From Astropecten irregularis (Eukaryota; Echinodermata; Asteroidea; Paxillosida; Astropectinidae), in contig OZ020244.1 in the NCBI GenBank assembly GCA_963971285.1, positions 10,292,001 through 10,356,000 of the forward strand: 64,000 nucleotides of DNA, written 5' to 3'. The notes beneath the pieces were generated by a model that did not search any database, was not told the origin of the DNA, and saw only the letters and a list, made by a program, of their open reading frames with translations. Below are positions 11,735 through 21,500 of the stretch, piece by piece. Position 1 is the first letter of the stretch. Each line of letters begins with the position of its first letter. Made by a program: the position numbers and the translations under genes.

Positions 11735-12729
11735 TTTTTTTTTTTTTCTCCTTCCGCTCAAACTTGTCAGCAGGACTTCTTGGTGACAGGTACAAGATAT
11801 TGACCTGAAACTTGGTGGGAACTTCGGTAGTGATGCCAAGTTGTGCCTAGAAGATTGACGTCGTGATGACGTCATCAGGTATCAAATTACGCGCGTTTTT
11901 AGGAAAAACTTTGGTGCTTTATAACTTGAGAACCACATGACCTACGATTTTGATATTGACATATGTTACTCACCACGTGAATGTGAACAATTAATATATT
12001 CAGTGTTGTGTACAAATGACCTTCACTTCCGGTGTTACCGGAAGTTGAAGTTTGACTCAAAATAACTCGAAAACGGAAGGATTTGGGCACATAAAACCTC
12101 TCTGGGTAAAAGATAGAGCAGGTCTTGGGCTTTCAGAAAATATAACCGATGACGTCATACGGGCTGTATACCGCCCTCTACGGTGGCTTAAAGATATACA
12201 GTGATTACGTAATCCGAAAGTAAACAACGGATTTCCACCAAATTTAGTGAGTGTTAAGAACTAATGCACCTTGACATATGTGTGAAGTTTGAAAACTGTG
12301 ACGTCATTCAACCGGAAGTTATGCATTTTTAAAGGAAACATGATGTAATAATTCAAATACTGTTTTTTCGGTAATAACATGACGTACATCAGTGAAAATT
12401 GAAAATTGTTTACATGGTACGCATTTGATGATTTCTGCTAATTTTCAGTTGTTTGTGATTAACTAATCGGAAGTTATCGTCCGGGCAATTTTACATTTTT
12501 TAAAGGTGACACCATATTCTCTATACGCTATCAGTCAGTGTACATATAATACGAATACACTGCACTCAGCATGATCAGTATTTGCTCAGTCACATAGTTT
12601 AAGTGTATTTCAATATGCCACACATGCGTTCCAACAGACATTCTCATAACAGTTATCTTTACATAACAGTTCAACTACGAAATGAGACCCCGAACACCTG
12701 GTGGTTGTTCCCACAACCACAATGTCTAG
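11735..12729 (+). mobile_element. Helitron-like repeat, copy D
   Basis: Third head-to-tail unit, closely similar to copy B. It begins at the T run directly after the CTAG of copy C, lacking the 5' hairpin, and ends with CCGAACACCTGG, the GTGGTTGT/ACAACCAC hairpin and CTAG at 12726-12729. Tandem arrays of this kind are known for Helitrons, where rolling-circle read-through can join copies. Confidence 0.75.
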
Positions 12730-12737
12730 TTTCGTTC

Positions 12738-12843
12738 TGGAACTGTTATGAGAATGTCTGTTGGAACGCATGTGTGGCATATTGAAATACACTTAAACTG
12801 TGTGACGGAGCAAATGATCATGCTGAGTGCAGTGTATTCGTAT
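12738..12843 (-). mobile_element. Inverted Helitron-like tail fragment
   Basis: About 105 bp that is the reverse complement of the ~110 bp preceding the 3' hairpin of copy D (12540-12660), e.g. TGTTATGAGAATGTCTG and GATCATGCTGAGTGC. It lies back to back with copy D and ends at the gypsy pol fragment. Confidence 0.6.
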
Positions 12844-13860
12844 GTTATACCAGAAGGATGTCTGTCTTACCTTTTGGAGGGTTCTTGTTATGCCTGGGTG
12901 CCCAGCCATTTTACAGTCATGACACAAACTTAGAATTTCACCTTTTAAAATGTGAGGGGTCAGGAACAGTAGTTTGACCGAGTGTACTTCATCCCATTTG
13001 TAATAAAGAACACCGTCTTTAATACACAAAAGTGAGGCATTCGACCAAAAATATTTCATGCTTGGTGAGCAGCTTTGCAATTCGCTTTGCTGTGGACAAA
13101 TGGAATCTTCCTTCCATTTCATTAATTTCCCTATATCATGATCGTCGTGCTGTAGCTTGCTTAATTGCCGTGTTGAATATTTAGTAAACAGAGAAACGTC
13201 TTCGTCGACCAACAAACGTCGGTCAGAATCAGTCTCCTCATTTACAGAGGCAGGGTTAGCGGACTGGTCAGATGGTTTTGGAATGCTAGCTTAGTTTCCA
13301 CTGTTTGTGAACACGCGTACAGTACTGACAACTGCCACAGGGAAGGTTTTCTAAGTCACAACCTGCATAGTAACAGTCGCAGAACGGTGTCGCGTTTGGA
13401 ATTCGTGTAAGGGAATCAGCATTAACATGTTTGGCCCCTTTTCTGTGGAGTATTATCATGTCATACTGGCTAAGTTCTTTTACCCATCTTGCTTACATTC
13501 CAGAAATAAGCTTAAATCTTGTTAGCCATTCTAAGCTACTGTGGTCCGTTCGTATGTGAAATTGGCGCCCCAGTAAATAATGGCGGAATTGGCGTGTAAA
13601 GCGTACCACTGCTAGTAGTTCCTTTCTAGTTGTGCAATATTTTCTTTGTGCTGAGGAAAGCACATAACTACCACAGCCTATCACTTTCTCAACACCGTCT
13701 TGCATTTGAAGCAGTTCTGCTCCAATTGTAGTATCTGAGGCGTCTGTATCTAACACAAAAACATCATTACTATTATTTCTTGGGAATGCTAGTAGAGGGC
13801 TGGACGTGAGCTTGTGTTTTAATGCTTGGAAACCAATCTCATGTTCATCTGACCACCAGT
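12793..13860 (-). mobile_element. Ty3/gypsy pol fragment (fossil)
   Basis: A broken piece of a gypsy-type retrotransposon in the usual RNase H then integrase order on the minus strand. RNase H is at about 13493-13756 (VLDTDASDTTIGAELLQ-type start, then an RTDHSSLEWL block). The integrase N-terminal zinc-finger region is at about 12850-13215 (H-x-x-x-GHPGITRT block). No LTR, gag or protease is seen. The fragment carries several breaks and looks old. It is distinct from the gypsy element at 25-29 kb, which has a different domain order. Confidence 0.8.
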
Positions 13861-14862
13861 TGTGACACTAAACGCGGAGTCCGCGGTTGCCGCGGCCTGG
13901 TCAAGAGTTGGTGCTGGGTTTCTCCCAACAAAGGGGGTTGGGGGAGACCGCTGCTGCCGCGGCCGCCTGTATTTCAGTTGCAATCAAAGGCAGAGAAAGG
14001 AAATGCCGCAGTGGACATCAGGGGTAGCTGCACTGGGTCGATCCCCATAGAAATCTTGTTAGTAATTGATGCTTCCACACAAGAGTGAACCCAAAGTGAC
14101 TTGCAAAACCTGACATGTAATGTCAAAGGCATATTAATTACTGCAAAATGTGTTGCTTTAGTGATGTCAAAAGCATTTCTGCGCTTAATTTGTACGCGAC
14201 CGGCCGTGATGATCCATCAGTACCATCCCCTACTTGACACCGCCGGAACGTATACATGTGCACACGGTGGTACATGGTGTGCGTTACGTTTGCAGCATGC
14301 CCTTTTTGGAATTGAAGGACGGTCAGACTATTTTAGTGGGATCTCGCACACAAATTTACAACGTCATATAGGCCTATTGATCTCGGAGCTCATTTACACA
14401 TACAACAACAAAAAACAGCTTAAAAAGAGAAGAGAAAAATATGACAAACATCGAACTGTAGGTTGCTTAATTTGACACAGCGAATTACATTATTTAGAAA
14501 TGTTATATAACGACTAAACCCAAATGAGTTTGCCGTTTCTGCTTTTGGAGCGCCATCTTTGAAATACGTTACAACAACTAAATGAGCGACATCAATGGTG
14601 ATTTTTATGTCCAAATTCCATGCTCAGTGATTTTGCATCACATTTGTATTTTTTTAGCAGTCAAGAGTTGGTGCATGTAGTCAAATTAAATGTCAAGTCG
14701 GAATAACTTTTTCCTATTGAATTAAATTCTTAAAAAGAAGACTGTAATTACTAATTACTCTTCGTATACTTTGTTATTTGTTTTCCTCCAAATCGTTTAG
14801 GTTATAAAATGACCAGGTCCGTAGTTTCACTTGGATAAATTCTCAACTTGAATGAGGGTATA
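13861..14862. other. Unassigned DNA with a 14-bp direct repeat
   Basis: No supported gene. A GC-rich, NotI-site-like stretch (13876-13975) is followed by AT-rich DNA. The 14-mer TCAAGAGTTGGTGC occurs at 13901-13914 and again at 14661-14674, which could be a target duplication flanking a ~746-bp insertion, but no element ends are recognisable. Confidence 0.45.
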
Positions 14863-15304
14863 GACTAGGCCTGGGCGATTAGTGCTTTTCACTAATCGAT
14901 TAATCGCGGAGGAAATAATCGCGATTAATCGATTAATCGCGATTACCCGGAACTGACTATACAAGCAGCATGTACCTTGTATTCATCATAGCGGCACTGC
15001 AGTAAACTGCACTAGCGTAATGCATTGATTCTTACAAGTTTCAACATCGATCAGTTCCGATTTCTGAGGCATTGAGCAATGCCATTTTTGTTCTGATAAG
15101 GTATAATGCAAAATTCGTGAAGCTAATATCGTCCATAATTATTGGTATGCCTTCAGTAAAGTAGGGTAATTTCGCGGAGTGTTGGCCGACAAGGCATGCA
15201 GTTACTGTCTCACGTACGTACACACAGACGTAGTCCCATACATGCATGTACAGGTCAACGATAGTACATGTACACGATGACACATTATGTACACCCCATG
15301 TAGG

Positions 15305-15390
15305 CTGAACAGTGAACACGATTATTATACAGTTCACGATTACTGAACAGTGAACACGATTATTACACAGCTCACGATTACTAAACACAT
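15305..15390 (+). repeat. 38-bp tandem duplication
   Basis: Two near-identical adjacent copies of a ~38-bp unit beginning TGAACAGTGAACACGATTAT and ending CTCACGATTAC. They lie just outside the nested MITE at 15399. Confidence 0.7.
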
Positions 15391-15398
15391 CGCGATTA

Positions 15399-16021
15399 GG
15401 CCACATAAAAAAATTACTTGTTTAGCGTCCCCGCCCGACCTCCGATATGAGCCTGACCTGTATTATTTTTTTATTTTTTATTTGTATCAAAAAAAAAAAT
15501 ATTGGGGGAAACAATTATTTCTTGTATGTAAAAACAGTGTGCGCTAATATCTACCGTAATTTTCGGACTAAACATCATGAAGGCCACCTGGGGTAGAAGC
15601 CGCAGCATGCGAAAAATGTATAAATTTAAGCGGAAGGGACATTTGATAATCAACGTTCCGGAAATTTGTACCGATGTGGCGGACTGAAGGAATATCAGCC
15701 GAGCGCATGACTAGAACTACCGTAACCCGACTTGAGTCAAGTCTACATACTTAGGTTTCTCTAGTCTACTGAAATTTAACTCAGTCAGTTTCCCTTGTGG
15801 TTATTTCACGAAATTTCCAATGGTCAGATATCTAGCTTGAAAGCTTCTATGGTCTTCAGTATCTTCCTAACATGTTTTCTGACCATGAACACCATGTATC
15901 TTTTCTTCCACAGGCATGTTCCCATTCTATCCTTAAAATAAAAAATAAAAATAAAAACCTCCCTCCCTACCTAGAAAATTTGGAAGAGGTGGACGCTAAA
16001 CAATTTTTTTTTTATGTGGCC
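15399..16021. mobile_element. 623-bp MITE, TTA target duplication (PIF/Harbinger-like)
   Basis: Ends are inverted repeats of about 30 bp: GGCCACATAAAAAAATT...GTTTAGCGTCC on the left and its reverse complement on the right (GGACGCTAAACAA...TTTATGTGGCC). It is flanked by TTA on both sides (15396-15398 and 16022-16024). TTA/TAA duplications with GG-starting TIRs are typical of PIF/Harbinger. There is no transposase frame, so it is non-autonomous. It is nested in the larger TIR element. Confidence 0.7.
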
Positions 16022-16139
16022 TTATTTTACATTTCACGATTACTCCACGTGTTCACTTCACGATTATCATACGATACGATACAGTAGTCCAGTACAGTAA
16101 TCGTATAATCGAGTAGCGTCTGTACTCGAGTAGTTGAAT

Positions 16140-17160
16140 GCCATCGCGCCTAGTCTTGGTCCACGACTATGTTATTACCGTACTCGAACGTACGAACCGA
16201 TTATCCGCACTGACACGCACGTACGTACACCCATTCGTAAAGGCCTTCGATAACATAGTCTTGGGAGTCGTGTAAGGGCTGTGAGTTGCGCGCACACTGT
16301 TGAATATGTATGATATATAAGAATGACGCTGGTCATATATGGTCATTCCCCTTAGGCAAAACCTGAACTTCGAGGCCTGCGGTCAGCTCCCATGGCAACG
16401 CCCGGGTCAAACAATGCAGAGATCGCTGCATTCCCACGGCCGACCTGTGGGTATTGATATGCATGCGGTGTACAGGTGTATGTACCATGCACGTTGTATC
16501 ATGGAGGTAGAAATCTATTTCTACCTCCATGGATGGTTGTATACAGTGTGAATTATCAAAGAGCTACAAATTATGAACAGTGTAAATGTTTTTGTTTATA
16601 GGCCTACATGCCTACATGTAACTTAAAATGGAGTGTTTCACTGTAGGCCTCGGGCTAAATAATACTTAAATAGCACGTTTAAAACTCCTTGCTTCGTGTT
16701 TGTTTTTACCAAATGCAATGGAATTATAGTATTACAAGGTACAATAATTCAGCAACCGTGGATTTCTACATTATGTTGTAAATTAGCCACTGAAATACAC
16801 AGTCATATATCTCCCAAACTTTCGCCCAGTCACATCGTCGAAATGGTAACCAAAAGGCACGTATACAGTACCATACTATTGTAACTGTACCATATTGTGT
16901 AACTTCACGGGGTGCCTTGTTTACGTGTAAGCACGTGCGTGACCAGAAAATGGGCAGCGCCCGACCTTTAGATGCAACGCATGCGCAGTGTGTTTCCCCC
17001 CGATTTTGGGGGGAGATTTTACACGATTCCCAAGACTGTATTAGTGACAGGTCCGTGCGTACGTGTGTGCGGATTACCTGTACGTACACACGTATGGTCA
17101 GTGCGGTTCGAGTATCCACACCAATACAGTCTTGAACCAAGACTACATCGCGCCGTGCGC
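16140..17160. mobile_element. Fold-back element with ~130-bp inverted arms
   Basis: The segment at about 16140-16290 matches the reverse complement of about 17015-17160: ATCGCGC, TAGTCTTGGT, ACTCGAAC, CACTGAC, TACGTAC and CAGTCTTGGGA-like blocks in the same order, with moderate divergence. About 720 bp lies between the arms. No coding frame is supported. It may be a long-TIR MITE nested in the surrounding 3.1-kb element. Confidence 0.55.
16500..16531. repeat. Perfect 15-bp-arm palindrome
   Basis: The arms CATGGAGGTAGAAAT and ATTTCTACCTCCATG are separated by only two bases. The half-site GGAGGTAGAAATA also occurs in Helitron-like copies A (near 2985) and C (near 11460), so the palindrome may be a pair of inverted short repeats rather than a unique site. 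Confidence 0.85.
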
Positions 17161-17965
17161 CAAGCCTCGCTGGCCGGCCATGGTAACCGAATCCATTGTA
17201 AACACGTGGGCCTAAGAAGTTGAGAAAAACTTCGCTGTCAGCTGTCAGGCTTGAATAAATATTCACCCCGACACGTTTAAACTGTATGTATCCAAAAACT
17301 CATGTGTGCGTTTTATTACTAAGTGAGATAAATAGTATTTATTGAAAATGCTACATAACTAAATGTACCTCAATAAACAGCGAAATGGTATAGCCCTCAT
17401 TCATGCCTCATCCACGTTGACCATATAAGGCAGTTTTATTAGAAGGGCTACTGGCCAATTACAGTTTAATCTCAAAATGTTGTCATGGTGCTGTCACAAT
17501 TGGGCGGGCATCCGGTGCACGTGCAGCAAGCAGACGTGATATCAAGTCGGTAATTGTATCGCTACACCAGGGGTACGGTGTTCGTGTTCACATTACACTG
17601 TGTACGTCCTGCATAATGTCCAACATGCGGGGACGCGACCGCGGTACATAAACACCCTCGACCCCTACTGAATTAAGATTACGTTGCCTCACTATACGAA
17701 CGATGCATGATATTGACGGACGGATGGACAAAACACGAATGTCTAACGACTTGTCATCAAGTCTATGCAGCTGCTCCATGCAACACACACGGCATGGCTG
17801 TTGATCGAATGAGAATAGTAGTAACTCATGGAATTAATCGCAACTCGAAGGCACTAATCGCGCTGGCACGATTAATCGAGTAGTTCAGAATTTACTAATC
17901 GAGTAATCGACACAGGAATGTAATCGCGATTAATCGATTAATCGAGTTAATCGCCCGGCCTAGTC

Positions 17966-19477
17966 CTAACCTTCATTGACCTCTGACGTACCAGAGGTAA
18001 TGGATGGTATTTGTTATTAGCAAATTACATGAAATAAGATATATTGGAACCTGGTTCAGAAGATGAATGAAACCCGCCTCCGGATTATTATGTGAAGTTA
18101 TCATGAAAGAATGAAGTAGATATTTTGGGCTCTTTAGCGAGGCATACATGGTGGCGTTCTGGCCGCTCGTATTTAGAATGATTTCAGGTATATAAGGAGA
18201 TGGTTTCAAGAAGGTTCAGGGCTAGGGGGCTTGATGACCAGGGATGATAATAAGTTGCGCTTAGAAGCATATGGTATTGAGCTCTATAAATGTAGTCATT
18301 ATTATTATTATTGTAGTGGTATGTCTTATCGCTGGGTGGGATTTGCCCACGGCAGAGAAAGTTTTGTCTTCCTCTTACATCGGTCTAACCTCAGGTCTGA
18401 CAGTGCTCATAGCCTTTAGAGCTTTAGGGCCTCAAGGATGCGGTGACATGCACTGAGTAAACCCTATAATTATTATGAGTAGGCCTAATCATAGAAGGGT
18501 GCTGATTAAAATTGGATCCGGCACTGTGGCACATTTTCAGGGTTTTTGTACTCGTATTAAAGGCACATACATATATAGGTGTCTGTATAAGCACATAGGT
18601 GTGTAGCCATATTTTGGGACGCATGTGCATTTTCACATTATTTGGGGTTTTGTGTTGATCGTGTTTACTGTCCGGTTAATCAAATCACTGATTACCTTAT
18701 GATCCTTTTAGGAGGACGCTGGGGCCTATGGCGATGTCAGCGAGCCTGTTAATGCTCCAAGGAAATGGCTTTCTATGCGCTAAAGATATCGACGAACATT
18801 GAGGTTCTCAGGTCTTGCGTCTAGGGCAGTGGGATGATGTGAGTCAGTACGGTTGGACGAAGGCGTGGCAGGGGCGCGCCTTAGCCTTGCCCTAAGTGGA
18901 GGCAAGCAAGAGAAGGGGAAAGCGCCCAAGGAAAGACGCCGCCATGAAGGGATGGATGCGCCAGTAGCAACGGGGGCACGTCACGTCATAGTCACGTTCC
19001 TGTAACGGATGCCTGGACCGGGTGTTCGTCTAGGTTGTTGCCAGTTTGTACAAGAAATACAGAACATTCAGGGATCAAGTTGAGGGCGCTTTAAGGATAT
19101 GATTCAAGGGAAGAAGGGTAGCGGTTTGGAAATTGGAGTAGAGCCAGTGGATAGAGCGTTGGCCTAATATGGGGGAAAGGCCCCAATGGCCAGAAACAGC
19201 CGTAGGTGGCAAGCCCCGGTGCGGCTCAGCGGTATGTTTGAACGGGGCAAAGCATGAATATATACAGCTACATGCGAGGCCTGGATGAAGGGCAGTAGCT
19301 TGATGTGTCAGCGAGGTTCCCGGTGGGGCGTACCTTGTATATAAAGGCCGTAGATTCACCCATCAGCCATTTTGTGGCGCTGCCGCGTGTTGCAGGAATC
19401 GTAGGAGCGACAGAGAGAAAAAAAAAATACGTCCAGCTCCAGTGTGTTTAGCCCTTCCGGGTGTGGGCCCCACGTAT
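17966..19477. other. Unassigned DNA
   Basis: No supported gene. The sequence becomes GC-richer from about 18700. A weak tRNA-like stretch (AGTGGATAGAGCGTTGG) occurs near 19145, but no matching B box is convincing. The segment leads into the 68-bp tandem array. Confidence 0.5.
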
Positions 19478-21500
19478 GAGGCGGCGAGGTGACCTGCAGA
19501 GGGAGTATCACTCGATGGAATTGACATGGGTTTGGCCCCGAGCAGGAAATTTGCAGTTTGAACTGCGGAGTGAATATCCCTTGGAGTATTTATGTGGGTT
19601 TACCCCAGGGCGGGAAATTGCAGTGTGTACTGCGGAGGGCGTATCCTTCGGTGGTATTTACAGGGGGTTAGCCCTGAGCTGGGAATTGTAGTGTCTACTG
19701 CGGGGGGCGTGTTCGTCGTTGGAATTTGCAGGGGGTTAGCCCCGAGCAGGGAATTGCAATGTCTACTGCGGAGGGCGTGTCCGTCGGTGGAATTTGCAGG
19801 GCGTTAGCCCTGAGCAGGAAATTGCAGTGTTTACTGCGGAGGGCGTGTCCCTCGGTGGAATTTGCAGGGGGTTAGCCCTGAGCGGGAAATTGCAGTATGT
19901 ATTGCGGAGGGCGTGTCCCTCGGTAAAATTTACTGGCCGTTAGTCCTGAGCAGGGAATTGCAGTGTGTGCTGCGGAGGGCATGTCCGTCGGTGGAATTTA
20001 CTGGCCGTTTGTCCTGAGCAGGGAATTGCAGTGTCTACTGCGGAGGGCGTGTCCCTCGGTGAAATTTGCAGGGGGTTAGCCATGAGCGGGAAATTGCAGT
20101 GTGTATTGCGGAGGGCGTATCCCTCGGTGAAATTTGTAGGGGGTTAGCCCCGAGCAGGGAATTGCAATGTCTACTGCGGAGGGCGTGTCCGTCGGTGGAA
20201 TTTGCAGGGCGTTAGCCCTGAGCAGGAAATTGCAGTGTCTACTGCGGAGGGCGTGTCCCTCGGTGGAATTTGCAGGGGGTTAGCCATGAGCAGGACTGAA
20301 TTGCAGAGTGTACTGCGGAGGGCGTGCCCGTCGGTGGAATTTACTGGCCGTTTGTCCTGAGCAGGGAATTGCAGTGTCTACTGCGGAGGGCGTGTCCGTC
20401 GGTGGAATTTACTGGCCGTTAGTCCTGAGCAGGGAATTGCAGAGTCTACTGCGGAGGGCGTGTCTCTCGGTAAAATTTACTGGCCGTTAGTCCTTAGCAG
20501 GGAATTGCAGTGTTGTGCTGCGGAGGGCATGTCCGTCGGTGGAATTTACTGGCCGTTTGTCCTGAGCAGGGAATTGCAGTGTCTACTGCGGAGGGCGTGT
20601 CCCTCGGTGAAATTTGCAGGGGGTTAGCCATGAGCGGGAAATTGCAGTGTGTATTGCGGAGGGCGTATCCCTCGGTGAAATTCGTAGGGGGTTAGCCCCG
20701 AGCAGGGAATTGCAATGTCTACTGCGGAGGGCGTGTCCGTCGGTGGAATTTGCAGGGCGTTAGCCCTGAGCAGGAAATTGCAGTGTCTACTGCGGAGGGC
20801 GTGTCCCTCGGTGGAATTTGCAGGGGGTTAGCCATGAGCAGGACTGAATTGCAGAGTGTACTGCGGAGGGCGTGCCCGTCGGTGGAATTTACTGGCCGTT
20901 TGTCCTGAGCAGGGAATTGCAGTGTCTACTGCGGAGGGCGTGTCCGTCGGTGGAATTTACTGGCCGTTAGTCCTGAGCAGGGAATTGCAGAGTCTACTGC
21001 GGAGGGCGTGTCTCTCGGTAAAATTTACTGGCCGTTAGTCCTTAGCAGGGAATTGCAGTGTTGTGCTGCGGAGGGCATGTCCGTCGGTGGAATTTACTGG
21101 CCGTTTGTCCTGAGCAGGGAATTGCAGTGTCTACTGCGGAGGGCGTGTCCCTCGGTCAAATTTGCAGGAGGTTAGCCCTGAGCGGGAAATTGCAGTGTGA
21201 ATTGCGGAGGGCGTATCCCTCGGTGAAATTTGCTGGGGGTTCACCTTGAGCAGGAGATTGCAGTGTGTACTGCGGAGGGCGTGTCCCTCGGTGGAATTTA
21301 CAGGGGTTTAGCCCTAGGCAGGAGTGTGTCCTGCGGAGTGCCGGTATGCCCCTCGGTGGATTTTCAGGGGTTTAGCCCCGGGCAGGAGTGTGTCCTGCGG
21401 AGGGTATTGTCCCTCGGTGGATTTTACGGGGTAGTAGCCCCGGTCAGGAATGTGTAGTGTGTCCTGCGGTCGAGGGAATATCCCTCGGTGTATTTTAAGG
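19478..21500 (+). repeat. 68-bp tandem array with a 548-bp higher-order period
   Basis: About 29 copies of a ~68-bp monomer whose core is ACTGCGGAGGGCGTGTCC, then CTCGGTGGAATTT, then TTAGCCCTGAGCAGG and GAATTGCAGTGT. Monomers alternate between types (CAGGGGGTTAGCC and CTGGCCGTTAGTCC). In the middle, an eight-monomer block repeats nearly exactly with a 547-548-bp period (starts near 19961, 20507 and 21055). The outer monomers on the right (after 21300) are diverged and shortened. Short open frames across it are products of the repeat and not genes. Confidence 0.92.

Larger units (their letters stand above)
14863..17965. mobile_element. 3.1-kb TIR element with ATTAATCG-rich ends (hAT-like?)
   Basis: The left end (ACTAGGCCTGGGCGATTA) and the reverse complement of the right end (ACTAGGCCGGGCGATTAA) are inverted repeats. 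Both continue into subterminal arrays of ATCGATTAATCG and CGCGATTA. This end style (GGCC..GGGCGATTAATCG) recalls non-autonomous hAT elements, but no convincing 8-bp target duplication or transposase frame is seen, so the superfamily is open. The interior carries at least two further elements (15399-16021 and about 16140-17160), so the original element was shorter. Confidence 0.6.

Noticed and set aside
9106-12090. Near-identical 63-codon minus-strand frames in Helitron copies B and D
   Set aside because: They are the same repeat translated twice and have no domain; the reading is not kept open in copies A and C.
19139-19210. tRNA-like or SINE-like A box (AGTGGATAGAGCG)
   Set aside because: No convincing B box, cloverleaf or poly(A) tail; too weak to call.
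19461-21457. Many 60-76-codon plus-strand frames
   Set aside because: They are produced by the 68-bp tandem monomer; their similarity reflects the DNA repeat.
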